Assembly (NCBI GenBank): GCA_050948665.1
Contig: JBMNEH010000001.1
Location: 186,001 to 250,000, forward strand
Direction of reading: 5' to 3'
DNA: 64,000 bases
Origin: JBMNEH01 sp050948665
Lineage (GTDB): Bacteria; Bacillota; Clostridia; Christensenellales; UMGS416
The notes below the pieces were generated by a model. That model was not told where the DNA came from, searched no databases, and was given only the letters and a program-made list of their open reading frames with translations. This document shows, piece by piece, positions 26,536-36,173 of this stretch; position 1 is the first letter of the stretch, and the number at the start of each line of letters is the position of its first letter. A program made the translations under genes and the position numbers.

Positions 26536-28893
26536 ATGAAGCATAGAAAGAAGATCGCACTGCTCACACTGGTCTCGATCCTGCTGAGCCTGGCGCTGCC
26601 GGCGGCGGCGCTGGCGGAGACATACGACCTATCCCTGGGCAGCATCACGGTAACGGCGGAGAGCGACGGCAAGCAGTATGTGAAGCAGGGCGACGGCGAA
26701 AAAGAGGCGCAGACCACGGAGACCGTCATTCAGCAGAGCGGCGACGCGACCACCAACACCGTCACTATCACGGCGGAGGCCGGGCAAAGGGCGGAGGTGA
26801 CGCTGGGGGGCGTCAATATCGACTGCTCGTCCAGAAACGAGGCAGCGGTCAGAACCGGCGGCGAAGGAGACGTGAATATCGAGCTGGACGGCAACAACAG
26901 GCTGATAAGCGCACCTCACCGCGCCGGGCTGGAAAAGGGCAATACCGGCACCCTGACCATCAATGACGCAGACAATGACGGCAGCCTCAGCGCCACAGGC
27001 GGCGATCAGGGCGCGGGCATCGGCGGCGGCGAGGATGGCAACGGCAGCGGTATCATCATCAACGGCGGCGCCGTCAACGCGACCGGCGGATTCCTGGCCG
27101 CCGGCATCGGCGGGGGATATAATGGCGACGGCAGCAATATCACCGTCAACGGCGGAACGGTCAACGCGACCGGCGGTATTAACGGCGCGGGCATCGGCGG
27201 CGGCATCTCCGGAAACGGCAGCGATATCACCGTCAACGGCGGCATCGTCACGGCCAGCGGCAGTCTAAGCGGCGCGGGCATCGGCGGCGGCAAGGACGGC
27301 GACGGCAGCGGCATCACCATCAACGGCGGCGAGGTGACGGCCAGCGGCGGGCAAAACGGCGCGGGCATCGGCGGCGGCAAGGATGGCAACGGCAGCGGCA
27401 TCACCGTCAACGGCGGCGAGGTGACGGCCAGCGGCGGGAAATACGGCGCGGGCATCGGCGGCGGGAAAAACGACGCGGGCATCATCGGCATGTATGGCAA
27501 CGGCAGCGGCATCACCATCAGCGGCGGCAGCGTCACGGCCAGCGGCGGCGATCAGGGCGCGGGCATCGGCGGCGGGCAAAACGGCGCCGGCAGCGGCATC
27601 ACCATCAGCGGCGGCACAGTCACGGCCAGCGGCGGCCATCAGAGCGCGGGCATCGGCGGCGGCATCCATGGAAACGGCAGCGATATCTCCGTCAGCGGCG
27701 GCACAGTCACAGCCAGCGGCGGCGTTCAGGGCGCGGGCATCGGCGGCGGGTATAACGGCGCCGGCAGCGGCATCACCATCAGCGGCGGCACAGTCACAGC
27801 CAACGGCGGCCGGGAGGGCGCGGGCATCGGCGGCGGCGAAAACGGCGCCGGCAGCAATATCACGATCATCGACGCTATCGTCACGGCCAGCGGCGGAAAC
27901 CACGGGGCGGGCATCGGCGGCGGCATGTATAGAAGCGGCAGCGACGTCACCGTCTCGGGAAGATCCCAGGTCAAGGTACGGGGGGGTAAGGGGGACAGCT
28001 TCGGCGGCGCCGGGGCGTGCATCGGCAACGGCGGGGACGGCGAGTATGAACAACCGGTAAACGGCCAAGAGATCTTTCCCGATACAAACAATTTGACGAT
28101 GAATTATTGGGTCCAGTACTACGCCCCGGGGGTCAATATGGAGACAGGGGATTATTACTATATCATTCTCGGCGAGGCGGCGCCTACGCCCACCCCGTCC
28201 CCGACGCCCAGTCCTACTCCCAGTCCCACCCCATCCCCTACTCCCAGTCCGTCCCCCAGTCCTTCTCCTACCCCTACTCCCAGTCCCAGTCCCACCCCAT
28301 CCCCCAGTCAAACCCCGGAGCCATCCCCAAGTCAGTCGCCGGAGCCTACCCCCAGTCAGTCGCCGGAGCCTACCCCCAGTCAGTCCCCGGAACCGACTCC
28401 CAGCCAAACCCCGGAGCCATCCCCCGTCCCGTCCCCGACGGCGGCCCCCGAAGGGACCCCCCATGCCAGGACTTATAAGATCGGGGACGGGGAGGTGACG
28501 CTGGACGGCGCGCTGTGGGTGGTCACCGAGGTCGGGGAGGAGACCGTCACGCTGGTCTCCGCCGACCCCTTCACCGAGGAAGAAGGGCAGGACTTGGAAG
28601 CCCTGCTCAGGAAGCTGCTGAAGAAAGAGCACCTGAAAAAACTGCTGGCGGACGAAACGACGGGAGAAAGAGCGTTCCCGGCGGATGAGGAGACCGCGGA
28701 GGCGTATTTCGAGGGCGAGGCGGGGCATATCGCGATCCGGGCGGAGAAGGATGTCCTCAAAGAGGGCCTGGTCTTCGACGCAAACGGGATATTGAGCAGG
28801 GGGCGCATCCTGCTGCTGGAGCCGGACAGCGAGACACCGGTGTACTTCTGCTTCGACAAGGAGAGCCTCCTCAGCCCATGGCCGGTTTCCTGA
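26536..28893 (+). CDS. secreted glycine-rich beta-helix-like protein 3
   Basis: 785 aa, ATG after AAAGGAGGG. It has the same plan as the gene at 24277 but with about 13 GAGIGGG-type repeats; one repeat carries an extra DAGIIGMYG segment. The Pro-rich linker is followed by Glu-Pro-Ser-Gln-Ser-Pro units. Nucleotide identity with the upstream paralogue is near complete over the first 370 bp and over about 500 bp at the end including the terminator, so the pair arose by a recent tandem duplication. The two still differ in repeat number and promoter. Confidence 0.8.
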   Translation: MKHRKKIALLTLVSILLSLALPAAALAETYDLSLGSITVTAESDGKQYVKQGDGEKEAQTTETVIQQSGDATTNTVTITAEAGQRAEVTLGGVNIDCSSRNEAAVRTGGEGDVNIELDGNNRLISAPHRAGLEKGNTGTLTINDADNDGSLSATGGDQGAGIGGGEDGNGSGIIINGGAVNATGGFLAAGIGGGYNGDGSNITVNGGTVNATGGINGAGIGGGISGNGSDITVNGGIVTASGSLSGAGIGGGKDGDGSGITINGGEVTASGGQNGAGIGGGKDGNGSGITVNGGEVTASGGKYGAGIGGGKNDAGIIGMYGNGSGITISGGSVTASGGDQGAGIGGGQNGAGSGITISGGTVTASGGHQSAGIGGGIHGNGSDISVSGGTVTASGGVQGAGIGGGYNGAGSGITISGGTVTANGGREGAGIGGGENGAGSNITIIDAIVTASGGNHGAGIGGGMYRSGSDVTVSGRSQVKVRGGKGDSFGGAGACIGNGGDGEYEQPVNGQEIFPDTNNLTMNYWVQYYAPGVNMETGDYYYIILGEAAPTPTPSPTPSPTPSPTPSPTPSPSPSPSPTPTPSPSPTPSPSQTPEPSPSQSPEPTPSQSPEPTPSQSPEPTPSQTPEPSPVPSPTAAPEGTPHARTYKIGDGEVTLDGALWVVTEVGEETVTLVSADPFTEEEGQDLEALLRKLLKKEHLKKLLADETTGERAFPADEETAEAYFEGEAGHIAIRAEKDVLKEGLVFDANGILSRGRILLLEPDSETPVYFCFDKESLLSPWPVS

Positions 28894-28917
28894 GGACAAA
28901 ACAGAGACCGAGAACAA

Positions 28918-28952
28918 CAAACTCCGCGGAGGATCTCCGCGGAGCTTTGTTT
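28918..28952 (+). terminator. terminator of beta-helix gene 3
   Basis: The hairpin ACTCCGCGG...CCGCGGAGC is followed by TTTGTTTATG. It is a near copy of 26372-26404. Confidence 0.8.
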
Positions 28953-29068
28953 ATGTTGCTGTTCCCGCAAAAACGGGGACATTTCCCCCGCAACAGGCGG
29001 CCCCGGGAAAGACGGCCCGGCGGGGGGCAAAGGCAGGGGAAGGGGGCGGACACGGAGCTCTTTCCCGG

Positions 29069-29638
29069 TCACCGGAGCCAGCCGAACAGAACATCCATGA
29101 CGGTATCATATTCGGGCTTGAAGGACTGCTTTGTTCTCACGCTCAGGTCGTCCCATTCCTGCTGGAAATATCTGACCCACCCGTCAACCGAAGAGGTGTT
29201 GAACTTCCGGCGCCTGCACGCCGAAACGAAGCACAGGGGGATATTGCGGAAATGGGCAAGGATATCCCCGTCGGCAACGCATATCTCCTCGATGTTTTCG
29301 GCGTATTTGCTGCTTTTATGATGGAGAACGCAGCCGAGGACCCGCGCCTTTTTATCGTCCGGGTAACCGTATTTGGTCAGCAGCTTATCGGCGATCTTCC
29401 CGCCGTTAATGTGATGATCCCGCCTTTTGCCGACGGAGGAGACCAGGGCGATATCGTGCAGCAGGGCGCCGAGCTCCACGATCTCCCTATCCGCGCCGTA
29501 TTCCTCCGCAAGGACCAGGGATCCTTCTACGACCAGCCGGATATGCTGCTCCCAAAAGTCGAACCCGTCCCGGGAATTGTCTTTGTATTTCTGATTGGCG
29601 GCCATGAGCCTGCCTTTTATATATTCCGTTACCGTCAT
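29069..29638 (-). CDS. HD-domain phosphohydrolase-like protein
   Basis: About 189 aa. The metal-binding HD motifs are visible: WEQHI (first His), LGALLHDIALV (HD pair) and HHINGG, then VADGDILAHF. This resembles small bacterial HD hydrolases that act on nucleotides or phosphoesters; the substrate is unknown. ATG 29638 follows AAAAGGGG. An in-frame ATG at 29662 overlaps the stop of the upstream gene (ATGA) and would add eight residues. It is the last gene of the minus-strand operon that starts at 32098. Confidence 0.75.
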   Translation of the reverse strand: MTVTEYIKGRLMAANQKYKDNSRDGFDFWEQHIRLVVEGSLVLAEEYGADREIVELGALLHDIALVSSVGKRRDHHINGGKIADKLLTKYGYPDDKKARVLGCVLHHKSSKYAENIEEICVADGDILAHFRNIPLCFVSACRRRKFNTSSVDGWVRYFQQEWDDLSVRTKQSFKPEYDTVMDVLFGWLR

Positions 29639-29658
29639 GCCAGCCCCTTTTCCCGTTC

Positions 29659-30126
29659 TCATTGCGTTTTGTATTTACGCAGCGCCGCCTGCATCCTTTT
29701 GTTTTCGGCGCGTTCCCTCAGCCCGGTGACGACCACGCTGAGGACCATGCTTACCGTGTAGGACAGGATGAAACCGAGCCAGGCGCGCGGCTCGTTTATG
29801 GGAAACCAGCCAAACAATACGATCAAAACCGCGATGACGGCCAGGATCGTCAGAAAGAAGAGGGCGTTTCTCAGGAGGCCGGACATGTTCTTGATCCAGC
29901 GGCCGGTCAGAAAAACAATCCGCGCCAGGGTTATCATCGCCGCGAGCAGCAATAACTGCAACAATGTCGGAACGGAAAGCCCGTCGGCCCCGTATCTGAA
30001 AAGCGACGAATAATCGCCCACATAATCCCCAAGGATCAGGCTCAGCAGGACAAAAACCGTTACCATGACGCCGTATACGGCCAGCCCCCCGGCGATATAA
30101 TCAAAAACCGTTTTCTTCTCTTCCAT
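29659..30126 (-). CDS. DUF3021-like membrane protein, partner of LytTR 2
   Basis: 155 aa with four hydrophobic segments (about 12-32, 53-75, 88-110 and 118-140). A basic cytoplasmic tail follows (LRERAENKRMQAALRKYK). Size, topology and position directly after a LytTR gene (1-bp overlap) match the DUF3021 role, though its sequence is far from the protein at 12385. It is expected to restrain LytTR 2. Confidence 0.7.
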   Translation of the reverse strand: MEEKKTVFDYIAGGLAVYGVMVTVFVLLSLILGDYVGDYSSLFRYGADGLSVPTLLQLLLLAAMITLARIVFLTGRWIKNMSGLLRNALFFLTILAVIAVLIVLFGWFPINEPRAWLGFILSYTVSMVLSVVVTGLRERAENKRMQAALRKYKTQ

Positions 30127-30566
30127 TACTTTAACCCCAGCTTTCTCCTCAATTCATCCGAGTACATCCGCGACACGACGATCTGCTCACCGTTCTGCAG
30201 GGTTATACGGATCTTCCGGTCGACATCCGACCGAAGACTCTTCACCTTACGCAAATTGACGATGCTCTGTTTGCTGACGCGAAGGAAATCCCGTTCCAGG
30301 AGCTCCTGTTCCATCTCGTACAGCCTCATATCGGATTCATACACCTGATTTTCGGTATAGACGAAGGTCTTCCTGTCGACAGTTTCGATATAGAGGATCT
30401 TCCCGGCGTCCAGCAAATAAGTCTCGCCGCCGCGCTTTACGCCGATCTGCATATCGATCATCCTCATAAGGGCGACCATTTTCTCGATATCCCGTGTCAG
30501 CCTCGGCGCGCGGATGGTCACCTCCGTGTCCCGGTAGGTATCGTTGATATCTATCTCTATCCTCAT
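30126..30566 (-). CDS. LytTR-domain transcription regulator 2
   Basis: 146 aa without a receiver domain. An N-terminal lead of about 45 residues (MRIEIDINDTYRDTEV) is followed by a LytTR domain: GETYLLDAGKILYIET, FVYTENQVYES, DFLRVSKQSIVNLRKVKSL and MYSDELRRKLGLK. It is more typical of the family than LytTR 1. It lies between an ABC transporter and its membrane partner in one operon, an arrangement seen in LytTR regulatory systems. The operon promoter carries a 21-bp direct repeat that could be its site. Confidence 0.88.
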   Translation of the reverse strand: MRIEIDINDTYRDTEVTIRAPRLTRDIEKMVALMRMIDMQIGVKRGGETYLLDAGKILYIETVDRKTFVYTENQVYESDMRLYEMEQELLERDFLRVSKQSIVNLRKVKSLRSDVDRKIRITLQNGEQIVVSRMYSDELRRKLGLK

Positions 30567-31252
30567 CTACTCAAGCCCTCTGCGTTTGAATATTATAAAA
30601 AACAACAGGACGCATACCGCCGCATTCATTATAACAATCCCGGCGCTTTTTGCCATACCCCGGCCGAAGGTCATATTCTCCAGAAGGGCGCTTAGCTGCC
30701 GCGTATATAAGAAGCCGGAGAATTTTTTGACCGTATCATTGAACAAAGACAGCATCGGAACGAAGCTCAGAACCGCCATTACGGGGATAACGACGGAGGT
30801 GCCATTATCTGATTTTTCGCGAACATGCCCACACATCCTCCCAGCACGACGGAGATAAAGAACCCGACCCCCATGACAACGCAATAGAACAGCAGATCCC
30901 CCGGCGCGAAGCCCGTTGCCATGACCGCCGCGCCGGCCATACAGACGGACCACACATAGATGCCGACGCCGGCCAGATACTGCCAGGGCGCGACATTGGC
31001 CATCATCAATACGCGCAGGGTGTTTTTCTCCTTCTCTTCGGAGATGATGGCCGCCGTGGCCGTCAAGGGGGCCATGCCCATATACATTATGGAGAATAAT
31101 TTGGCAAAAAACAACTCCGGCATGCCCTCCAGCCTGACGGTGTTTTCCATGATCAGCGTCATGACGGGGAAGAGGATGAACTGGATCAGTATGGTTTTGT
31201 TTTTCAGGGTATCCATGAGCTGTTTTTTGATGATGATCAGGGTGTTTCGCAT
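30567..31252 (-). pseudogene. ABC-2 type permease, frameshifted
   Basis: Two frames make one permease of about 228 residues. The N-terminal part is read from ATG 31252 (IIIKKQLMDTLKNKT, MAPLTATAAIISEEKEKNTLRVL) up to FAKNQ. The C-terminal part is in another frame (NGTSVVIPVMAVLSF, then RRGLE and stop at 30567). The break lies near 30810, where CAGATAATGG would be in frame if one base were added (CAGATGAATGG). The gene starts directly after the ATPase gene. It is either a recent loss of function or a sequence error; no slippery site is obvious. Confidence 0.75.
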
Positions 31253-32098
31253 TCAGGCATCCTCCCGCAGGTTTCTTCCGGTCAGCTCCAGGAACACGGT
31301 TTCCAGGGTCGGTTCCGATGAGTGGACGGTCTCGACGACGCCGGCGTCAAACAAGCTGAAAAGCTCGCCGGCGGAGGCTTTCCCGTGGGGCAGCCGCAGC
31401 TCCTCTCCCGAGGACAAGCGCAGCCGCAGCATTTTCTGATGGTTATATTTCCGGCAGATCTCCCCGGGCGCGCCCATCTCGACGATGACGCCCTCATGCA
31501 GGAGAGCCACCGTATCGCATAACGCCGCCGCTTCCTCCATGTTGTGGGTGGTGAGGAAGACGGCGCACCCGGAATTTTTCTTTTCCAGGATGATTTTATG
31601 GATCGATTTCATGGTGAGGGGATCCAGACCGCCGGTAGGCTCATCCAGGAAAATGATCCGCGGCGCGTGCAGGAAGGCCCGGGCAAGCCGGAGCCGGGTC
31701 CGCATGCCCTTCGACAAGCGCTGGGCCGGCTTTTTCGCCGCGTCACGCAGGCCAACCTCCTCCAAAGCGGACTCTACGGCGCTATGGGGGACGCCGTAGA
31801 TATCCGCGAATATCCTCAGATTATCAAGGCAGGAGAACCGCTCATATACGCCGAACCCGTCCATCATGACCCCGATCTTCTTTTTATCCCCGCCGGTAAG
31901 GGCTGGGACGCTCTTACACAGGACGGAGGCGGCGCCCTCATAAGAAAGCTGCCCGGTCAATATCCTGATGAGGGTGGTTTTGCCGGCGCCGGAGGGGCCC
32001 AGCAGGCCGAATATCTCTCCGGCGGGAACGGCAAAGCTTATTCCCGAGAGAACCGGTTTGCCGGAAAAACTTTTACAGACATTTTGACAGCGAATCAT
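31253..32098 (-). CDS. ABC transporter ATP-binding protein
   Basis: About 281 aa from ATG 32098, which has GGAGG; the frame is open upstream but that part is not domain-like. Walker A is GPSGAGKTT, the signature is LSKGM (a variant of LSGGQ), Walker B is RIIFLDEPTGGLDP, and the switch His is in TTHNMEEA. A C-terminal extension of about 70 residues follows, as in ABC-2 type exporters. It pairs with the permease at 30567. It is the first gene of the operon ATPase-permease-LytTR-DUF3021-HD, so the regulator probably controls its own exporter. The substrate is unknown; peptides or lipids are usual for the type. Confidence 0.88.
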   Translation of the reverse strand: MIRCQNVCKSFSGKPVLSGISFAVPAGEIFGLLGPSGAGKTTLIRILTGQLSYEGAASVLCKSVPALTGGDKKKIGVMMDGFGVYERFSCLDNLRIFADIYGVPHSAVESALEEVGLRDAAKKPAQRLSKGMRTRLRLARAFLHAPRIIFLDEPTGGLDPLTMKSIHKIILEKKNSGCAVFLTTHNMEEAAALCDTVALLHEGVIVEMGAPGEICRKYNHQKMLRLRLSSGEELRLPHGKASAGELFSLFDAGVVETVHSSEPTLETVFLELTGRNLREDA

Positions 32099-32128
32099 GG
32101 CGCCTCCTTCAGCGGTCGTTCTGATTCG

Positions 32129-32199
32129 ATGGTAGGGGATGTTCTCACTCCGCGCAATGCCCGGGTACGCGAGTTGCCCATTTCCGCGCCTCAGTTGCC
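32129..32199 (-). promoter_or_regulatory. promoter of the ABC-LytTR 2 operon with 21-bp direct repeats
   Basis: In plus-strand notation, AGTTGCC occurs at 32193-32199 and 32172-32178. On the minus strand these are GGCAACT copies 21 bp apart. The -35 box TTGCGC (32152-32157) begins another 21 bp on, and the -10 box TACCAT (32129-32134) follows after 17 bp. The layout copies sites A-D with a different sequence. Confidence 0.6.
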
Positions 32200-32248
32200 G
32201 CAATCCGCCGGACGCCGCGATATTTTGTGATCTTGACGGCGATTCCAT

Positions 32249-32560
32249 GGGGGATGGGTTTTTGGCCCGAGCAGCAAAAAACGCCCCGGGAAAGAGGCCG
32301 GGGCGGGCGGATTTTTATGGGGGGAGGGGGACGAGAGGACGGCAAGGGGCAGAGGGGGAAACTCACAGCGGCCCGCGCTTGCTGACGGATCGATCCTGCC
32401 TTTTTCGAGAAAAACAACCCGGTATTTCCGGGTTTAAAATCTTAAGGCTTACCAATGCTTTTAATATTTGTTTTTTGTGTTGCTTTAGGTGAATTGCCCA
32501 TACTATAAAATATTATAATTCAGACTTTTAAAGAATTAATCATTTTCATGTCTTTTACAA
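32249..32560. other. intergenic, composition boundary
   Basis: No gene is seen. A hairpin CCCGGTATTTCCGGG lies near 32419-32434, and the base composition falls sharply to AT-rich after it. Confidence 0.5.
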
Positions 32561-32561
32561 A

Positions 32562-33076
32562 TCACAATCCTTCAAAATAATCTTCTTTACTTAAAAACAT
32601 ATGGATGATTCCATCCTCAGAATTACCTTCTTTGAATCCATACATTTTATGAATATGGTAAGCTGCCTCTCTTGTTCTTTCAAAAGAATTATGCAGTAAA
32701 GACACCTCATTTACTTCAAATGCTCTATCCAAAAGCAATTTCAACCCTTGCTTAGAATATCCTTTGCCTCGTTCTTTTGCTAAGATGCGATTCCCATATC
32801 CCACCAATCATCTGCTTTGTTATAGTAAAAATTAACATCACCTACAAAAGCATTGTCACCACTTCGCTGCAAGTAAGCGTAAAATCGATCAGGCTCCTGA
32901 TTGATCCATCGTTCGTACCACTGTTCCCATTTTTCTCCAGGGAATTCAATACAACCGTTTGGAGGAAACCAGGGAGCATTGTAAGACATAGTATCAGGAT
33001 CCGATAAAAGGAATTGGTGAAAATCAAGCTCTTCAAATTTTGGTATATAAAGTTTTAATTCCTCTGTTTTGTTCAT
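32562..33076 (-). pseudogene. GNAT family N-acetyltransferase, frameshifted
   Basis: The N-terminal part from ATG 33076 reads MNKTEELKLYIPKFEELDF and runs to WWDMGIAS then stop at 32780. The C-terminal part, in another frame, reads ILAKERGKGYSKQGLKLLLD (the acetyl-CoA loop of GNAT proteins) and ends at 32562. Adding one base near 32786 restores MGIAILAKERGKG. Together they give about 171 residues, normal for the family. AT-rich codon use sets it apart from the host genes around it. Confidence 0.75.
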
Positions 33077-33212
33077 TAAACCTCACTGATTATTACTAGT
33101 TAATATTTTCTATTTCTCTCGCAGAGGGATTGAAAGCCTTGTTTTATCGTTACTATTTGCCGTTATCACAATTATGACACGAGACCCGGGTGTTAGATCT
33201 GAAAATTCCCAA
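33077..33212. other. intergenic in the AT-rich segment
   Basis: It contains the left copy of the 38-bp direct repeat (33150-33187) and nothing else recognisable. Confidence 0.5.
33150..33187 (+). repeat. 38-bp direct repeat, left copy
   Basis: Starts TTACTATTTGCCGTTATCAC and ends GACACGAGACCC. It is identical to 34304-34341. The two copies flank the kinase-like gene at 33213-34244. Confidence 0.9.
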
Positions 33213-34244
33213 CTATCTTTCGACTATTAATGTAATAAGCTCGATAACCTTGTCGACATGAGTATTTTGTTTAATCAAATAAATCCATAAACTCACATTT
33301 GGCCATAAGAATAGATCTATAATCTTTTGATAAGCGTCCCAAACACTCTTCTCAACATTATCCAAATCATAAAATTTAAAAATATAATCCAGTAAATGAT
33401 TACGATAGTCTGTCATTTTTTTGAAGATTTCTTTTGCCGTTAGATTATCAAAGTCAGACATCAATAATCCGTATCTTGTTTCATTGAGAATATTATTAAT
33501 ATTCACTTCTTTGCCAGACATATTGAAATCAATTAGCCCCATAAATTCATTTTTGTTGACTAAAATATTAGTTGCATTAAGGTCACCTTGTATCGAACAC
33601 TTTCTTAGATGAGGCAGAGCTTCTTTTATTTTGTTTCTACAAGTCTGATTTATTTCATCTAGTCTATAAATTAAATTAGATTGTTTTATAGATAATAATT
33701 CTTCTCTTAATAAATGATAATTTTGTTGTTTTTCATCAATCTCATCTTCCCAATCAGGTAATTCAATGATTGACCACATACTCCATCTGCTCATTAAATC
33801 TCGGTTTGAATTGATCGACATATATCTTGCATTCTTTTTTAAGACTTCAATTTTAATTTCATCTGAATAATCATTGAAGTTACTTACTTCATATGGAGCA
33901 AACTCTTCGATCCAGGCAATAAATTCTATTTCGCCAAAGTTAAATTCGTATAAGTAATTTCCATTTGGAGCATTGAGATATCTAGGCGCATAAATACCAC
34001 TTCTGTTATAATTTTCTATCACTTTACTTACTTCAACAAAGTGATTTTGCGTTAATTCATTTTTTGAATTTATCTTAATAACCCAATCCTCATTCACATA
34101 AAAATTAATCCTAATGTCACTTTCTGAGTGACTAGTGTCGCTACCAAAGGAGATTCTTTTATTGTCGATTTGGAAAAAATCACATATGTCAAGGAGCAGT
34201 GTTCTTTCATTTTTAATACTCTCTACTATTAATTTGCAGTTCAT
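33213..34244 (-). CDS. aminoglycoside phosphotransferase-like (APH/choline kinase fold) protein
   Basis: 343 aa. The catalytic loop reads SIQGDLNATNILV, with Gln in place of the usual His before Gly-Asp, and the metal-binding motif is GLIDFN. Both fit the APH kinase family. The N-terminal lobe has NEDWVIKINS, where Lys should hold ATP, and EFAPYE in the hinge. Codon use is strongly AT-rich, unlike nearly all neighbours, and 38-bp direct repeats flank it, so it is probably acquired. It may modify an antibiotic or a small metabolite; family membership does not decide this. Confidence 0.7.
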   Translation of the reverse strand: MNCKLIVESIKNERTLLLDICDFFQIDNKRISFGSDTSHSESDIRINFYVNEDWVIKINSKNELTQNHFVEVSKVIENYNRSGIYAPRYLNAPNGNYLYEFNFGEIEFIAWIEEFAPYEVSNFNDYSDEIKIEVLKKNARYMSINSNRDLMSRWSMWSIIELPDWEDEIDEKQQNYHLLREELLSIKQSNLIYRLDEINQTCRNKIKEALPHLRKCSIQGDLNATNILVNKNEFMGLIDFNMSGKEVNINNILNETRYGLLMSDFDNLTAKEIFKKMTDYRNHLLDYIFKFYDLDNVEKSVWDAYQKIIDLFLWPNVSLWIYLIKQNTHVDKVIELITLIVER

Positions 34245-34303
34245 TACTCTCCTTTATTTACAATTTTATTTTTTAGTAGCGGGTCGAAACCCAGTATCCA
34301 TCA

Positions 34304-34341
34304 TTACTATTTGCCGTTATCACAATTATGACACGAGACCC
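34304..34341 (+). repeat. 38-bp direct repeat, right copy
   Basis: Identical to 33150-33187. Host-like GC-rich sequence resumes directly after it. Confidence 0.9.
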
Positions 34342-34424
34342 CATGGCAAGATCCGGGAATTTTTTACCAAATCCGGCAAGGCCTGCCCGTCACGGCGCAC
34401 AGGCGGCTTCCGGGGTGGCCGCGC

Positions 34425-34460
34425 AAAAAGGGCAGCGGAATCAAAGCCGCTGCCTTTTTG
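34425..34460. terminator. terminator downstream of the GH51 gene
   Basis: AAAAAGGGCAGCGG / CCGCTGCCTTTTT is symmetrical, so it can end transcripts from either side. It serves the minus-strand gene at 34535. Confidence 0.85.
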
Positions 34461-34534
34461 GAAAAGGCGATGATGGCAGAGCAGAAATTTCAGCGAGGCG
34501 CGCCGGCGGGGCTTTGCCGCCTTTTAGGAGGGTG

Positions 34535-36013
34535 TTAAGAGCCGCAGACAAGAACGGAGACGGAGTGGGGCGGGAGGGAGACCGGCAGGGTGATGTCAAG
34601 GCGTTCCCCGGTGACCTTTACCCGGCCGGGGGCGTCAATGTCGTTATAGGCGAGGACGCTGTCTCCCGAGACCGTGTAAAGGACGCCGGTCCTGCCGCAG
34701 CCGGAGAGGGTCACTTTGACAGGGTCAGAGGCGTGTTTGTTGACAAGGGAGAGGGCGACCTTCCCGTCATCCCGCAGGGTGGCGACGGAATCGATAACGG
34801 GGACGGTTTTCAGATCCCCCCGTTTATCGGCGCAATCCATCGTCAGGGCGTCCGGGGACCAACTGTCAATCACCTTCGCGCCCATCCGGTTCACGTAGAT
34901 ATCAAACACATGGTAGGCGCCGCGCAGAACGATACCGTCCTTATGGGTATAAATCATGCCCCTTGTGTTGACGGTCGGCGCGAAGTTGGCCATTCTTACA
35001 CTGTTCGCGTGGCGCAGGAACATATTCAGCACACAGCCGGTAAACACCGCGTCGGCCATGGTGTACTGGCTGTTGTCATCATTCTTGTCCCGGGGGGCGA
35101 GCCACTTGTCCTCATCGATCTCGGGGATGTCCGTATGGATGCCGGGGTGGTACCAGCCCTGGAGATTCCACTCGTCAAAGGCGATACGGATCTTCTCCTC
35201 CAGCCCCATGGCGGCAAGGAGGCCCTCGGTTCGCCGGACGGACGTATCCAGTCCGTCGGTGTAGGCCATGGCCTGCTCATAGGTGGCATGGTCGTTGGTG
35301 GCCTGGATCCCGTCCCAATAGGCATGGATGGAGACCCAATCGAGATATTTCCCCGCGTGCCTCAGCAGTTCCATGGTCCACTCGGGGTCGGGCAGGGCGG
35401 CAGCGGAAAGCTGCACCCCGGGATCGACCCGCTTCAGCATTTTCGCGGATTCCGCCACCAGGCGCGCCCACTCGCGCCGCTCCTTGGCGCCGATCTCCCA
35501 GGCGCCGTAGTTTTCGTTGCCGATGGAGAAATAGCGGACGCCGTAGGGGGCGGCATGGCCGTTTTCCTTTCTCAGGCGGGCGTATTTCCCGATGTTGAGG
35601 TTGGTGTATTCCAGCCAGTCGCTCATCTGCTCGGCGGTGCCGGTCCCCGCGTTAGAGCAGATATACATTCGCGCGCCGATCTTCTCGCAAAGCAGGGCGA
35701 ATTCATCGGTGCCGAAGGTATTGGGCTCCTCCACGCGCCAGGCCTTGTCAAAGACCGGGCGGCGGTCCAGGCCGACGCCCTCTTTCCAGTCATAGCTCGA
35801 CACGAAGCAGCCCCCCGGCCAGCGGATGACGGGGACCCTGATCTTCCGCAGCGCGTCCAGCACATCGGTGCGGAAGCCGTCGCCATCGCTCAGGGGATTG
35901 CCGGGGTCGAAAACCCCGCCGTAGATCTGACGGTGGAAATGTTCCAGGAAATGCCCGTAGATCATGATGTCCCGCTCCGCGAGCAGGCGTTCCGGTTCAA
36001 TATGGATTTTCAT
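34535..36013 (-). CDS. alpha-L-arabinofuranosidase, GH51 family
   Basis: 492 aa, the usual length, with no signal peptide and so cytoplasmic. It releases terminal arabinose from imported arabino-oligosaccharides. The catalytic acid/base is Glu167 in SIGNENYG and the nucleophile is Glu281 in AFDEWN. The N-terminal part forms the TIM barrel (RWPGGCFVSSYDW), and the last 170 residues the beta-sandwich. The start MKIHIEPERL lies behind GGAGGGA. It is divergent from the glycyl radical enzyme, and the shared intergenic region holds a LacI-type operator-like site. Identification is firm. Confidence 0.93.
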   Translation of the reverse strand: MKIHIEPERLLAERDIMIYGHFLEHFHRQIYGGVFDPGNPLSDGDGFRTDVLDALRKIRVPVIRWPGGCFVSSYDWKEGVGLDRRPVFDKAWRVEEPNTFGTDEFALLCEKIGARMYICSNAGTGTAEQMSDWLEYTNLNIGKYARLRKENGHAAPYGVRYFSIGNENYGAWEIGAKERREWARLVAESAKMLKRVDPGVQLSAAALPDPEWTMELLRHAGKYLDWVSIHAYWDGIQATNDHATYEQAMAYTDGLDTSVRRTEGLLAAMGLEEKIRIAFDEWNLQGWYHPGIHTDIPEIDEDKWLAPRDKNDDNSQYTMADAVFTGCVLNMFLRHANSVRMANFAPTVNTRGMIYTHKDGIVLRGAYHVFDIYVNRMGAKVIDSWSPDALTMDCADKRGDLKTVPVIDSVATLRDDGKVALSLVNKHASDPVKVTLSGCGRTGVLYTVSGDSVLAYNDIDAPGRVKVTGERLDITLPVSLPPHSVSVLVCGS

Positions 36014-36047
36014 AGGCGATCCCTCCGACGAGAATTTGTCCCGTTTT

Positions 36048-36062
36048 TTAAAGCGCTAAGAT
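36048..36062. promoter_or_regulatory. possible LacI-family/cre-like operator
   Basis: TTAAAGCGCTAAGAT upstream of the GH51 gene has the central GCGC and flanking symmetry (TTA-AGCGCT-AA) of LacI-family sites, including sugar regulators and CcpA. Only one copy is seen. Confidence 0.35.
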
Positions 36063-36173
36063 TACTTTACAGGGATTCGGCGTTGCAGTCAATACACAAA
36101 AGCGACAAAGGGGGGCGGGGTGTTATTGCGGGGGCTCATGTGTCGCGAGGGAGAATCCCGCCTCAGCGGTCCT

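Noticed and set aside
33150..34341. 38-bp repeats as integron attC sites or insertion-sequence ends
   Set aside because: No inverted core pairs (RYYYAAC/GTTRRRY) and no transposase are visible; only direct repetition can be stated.
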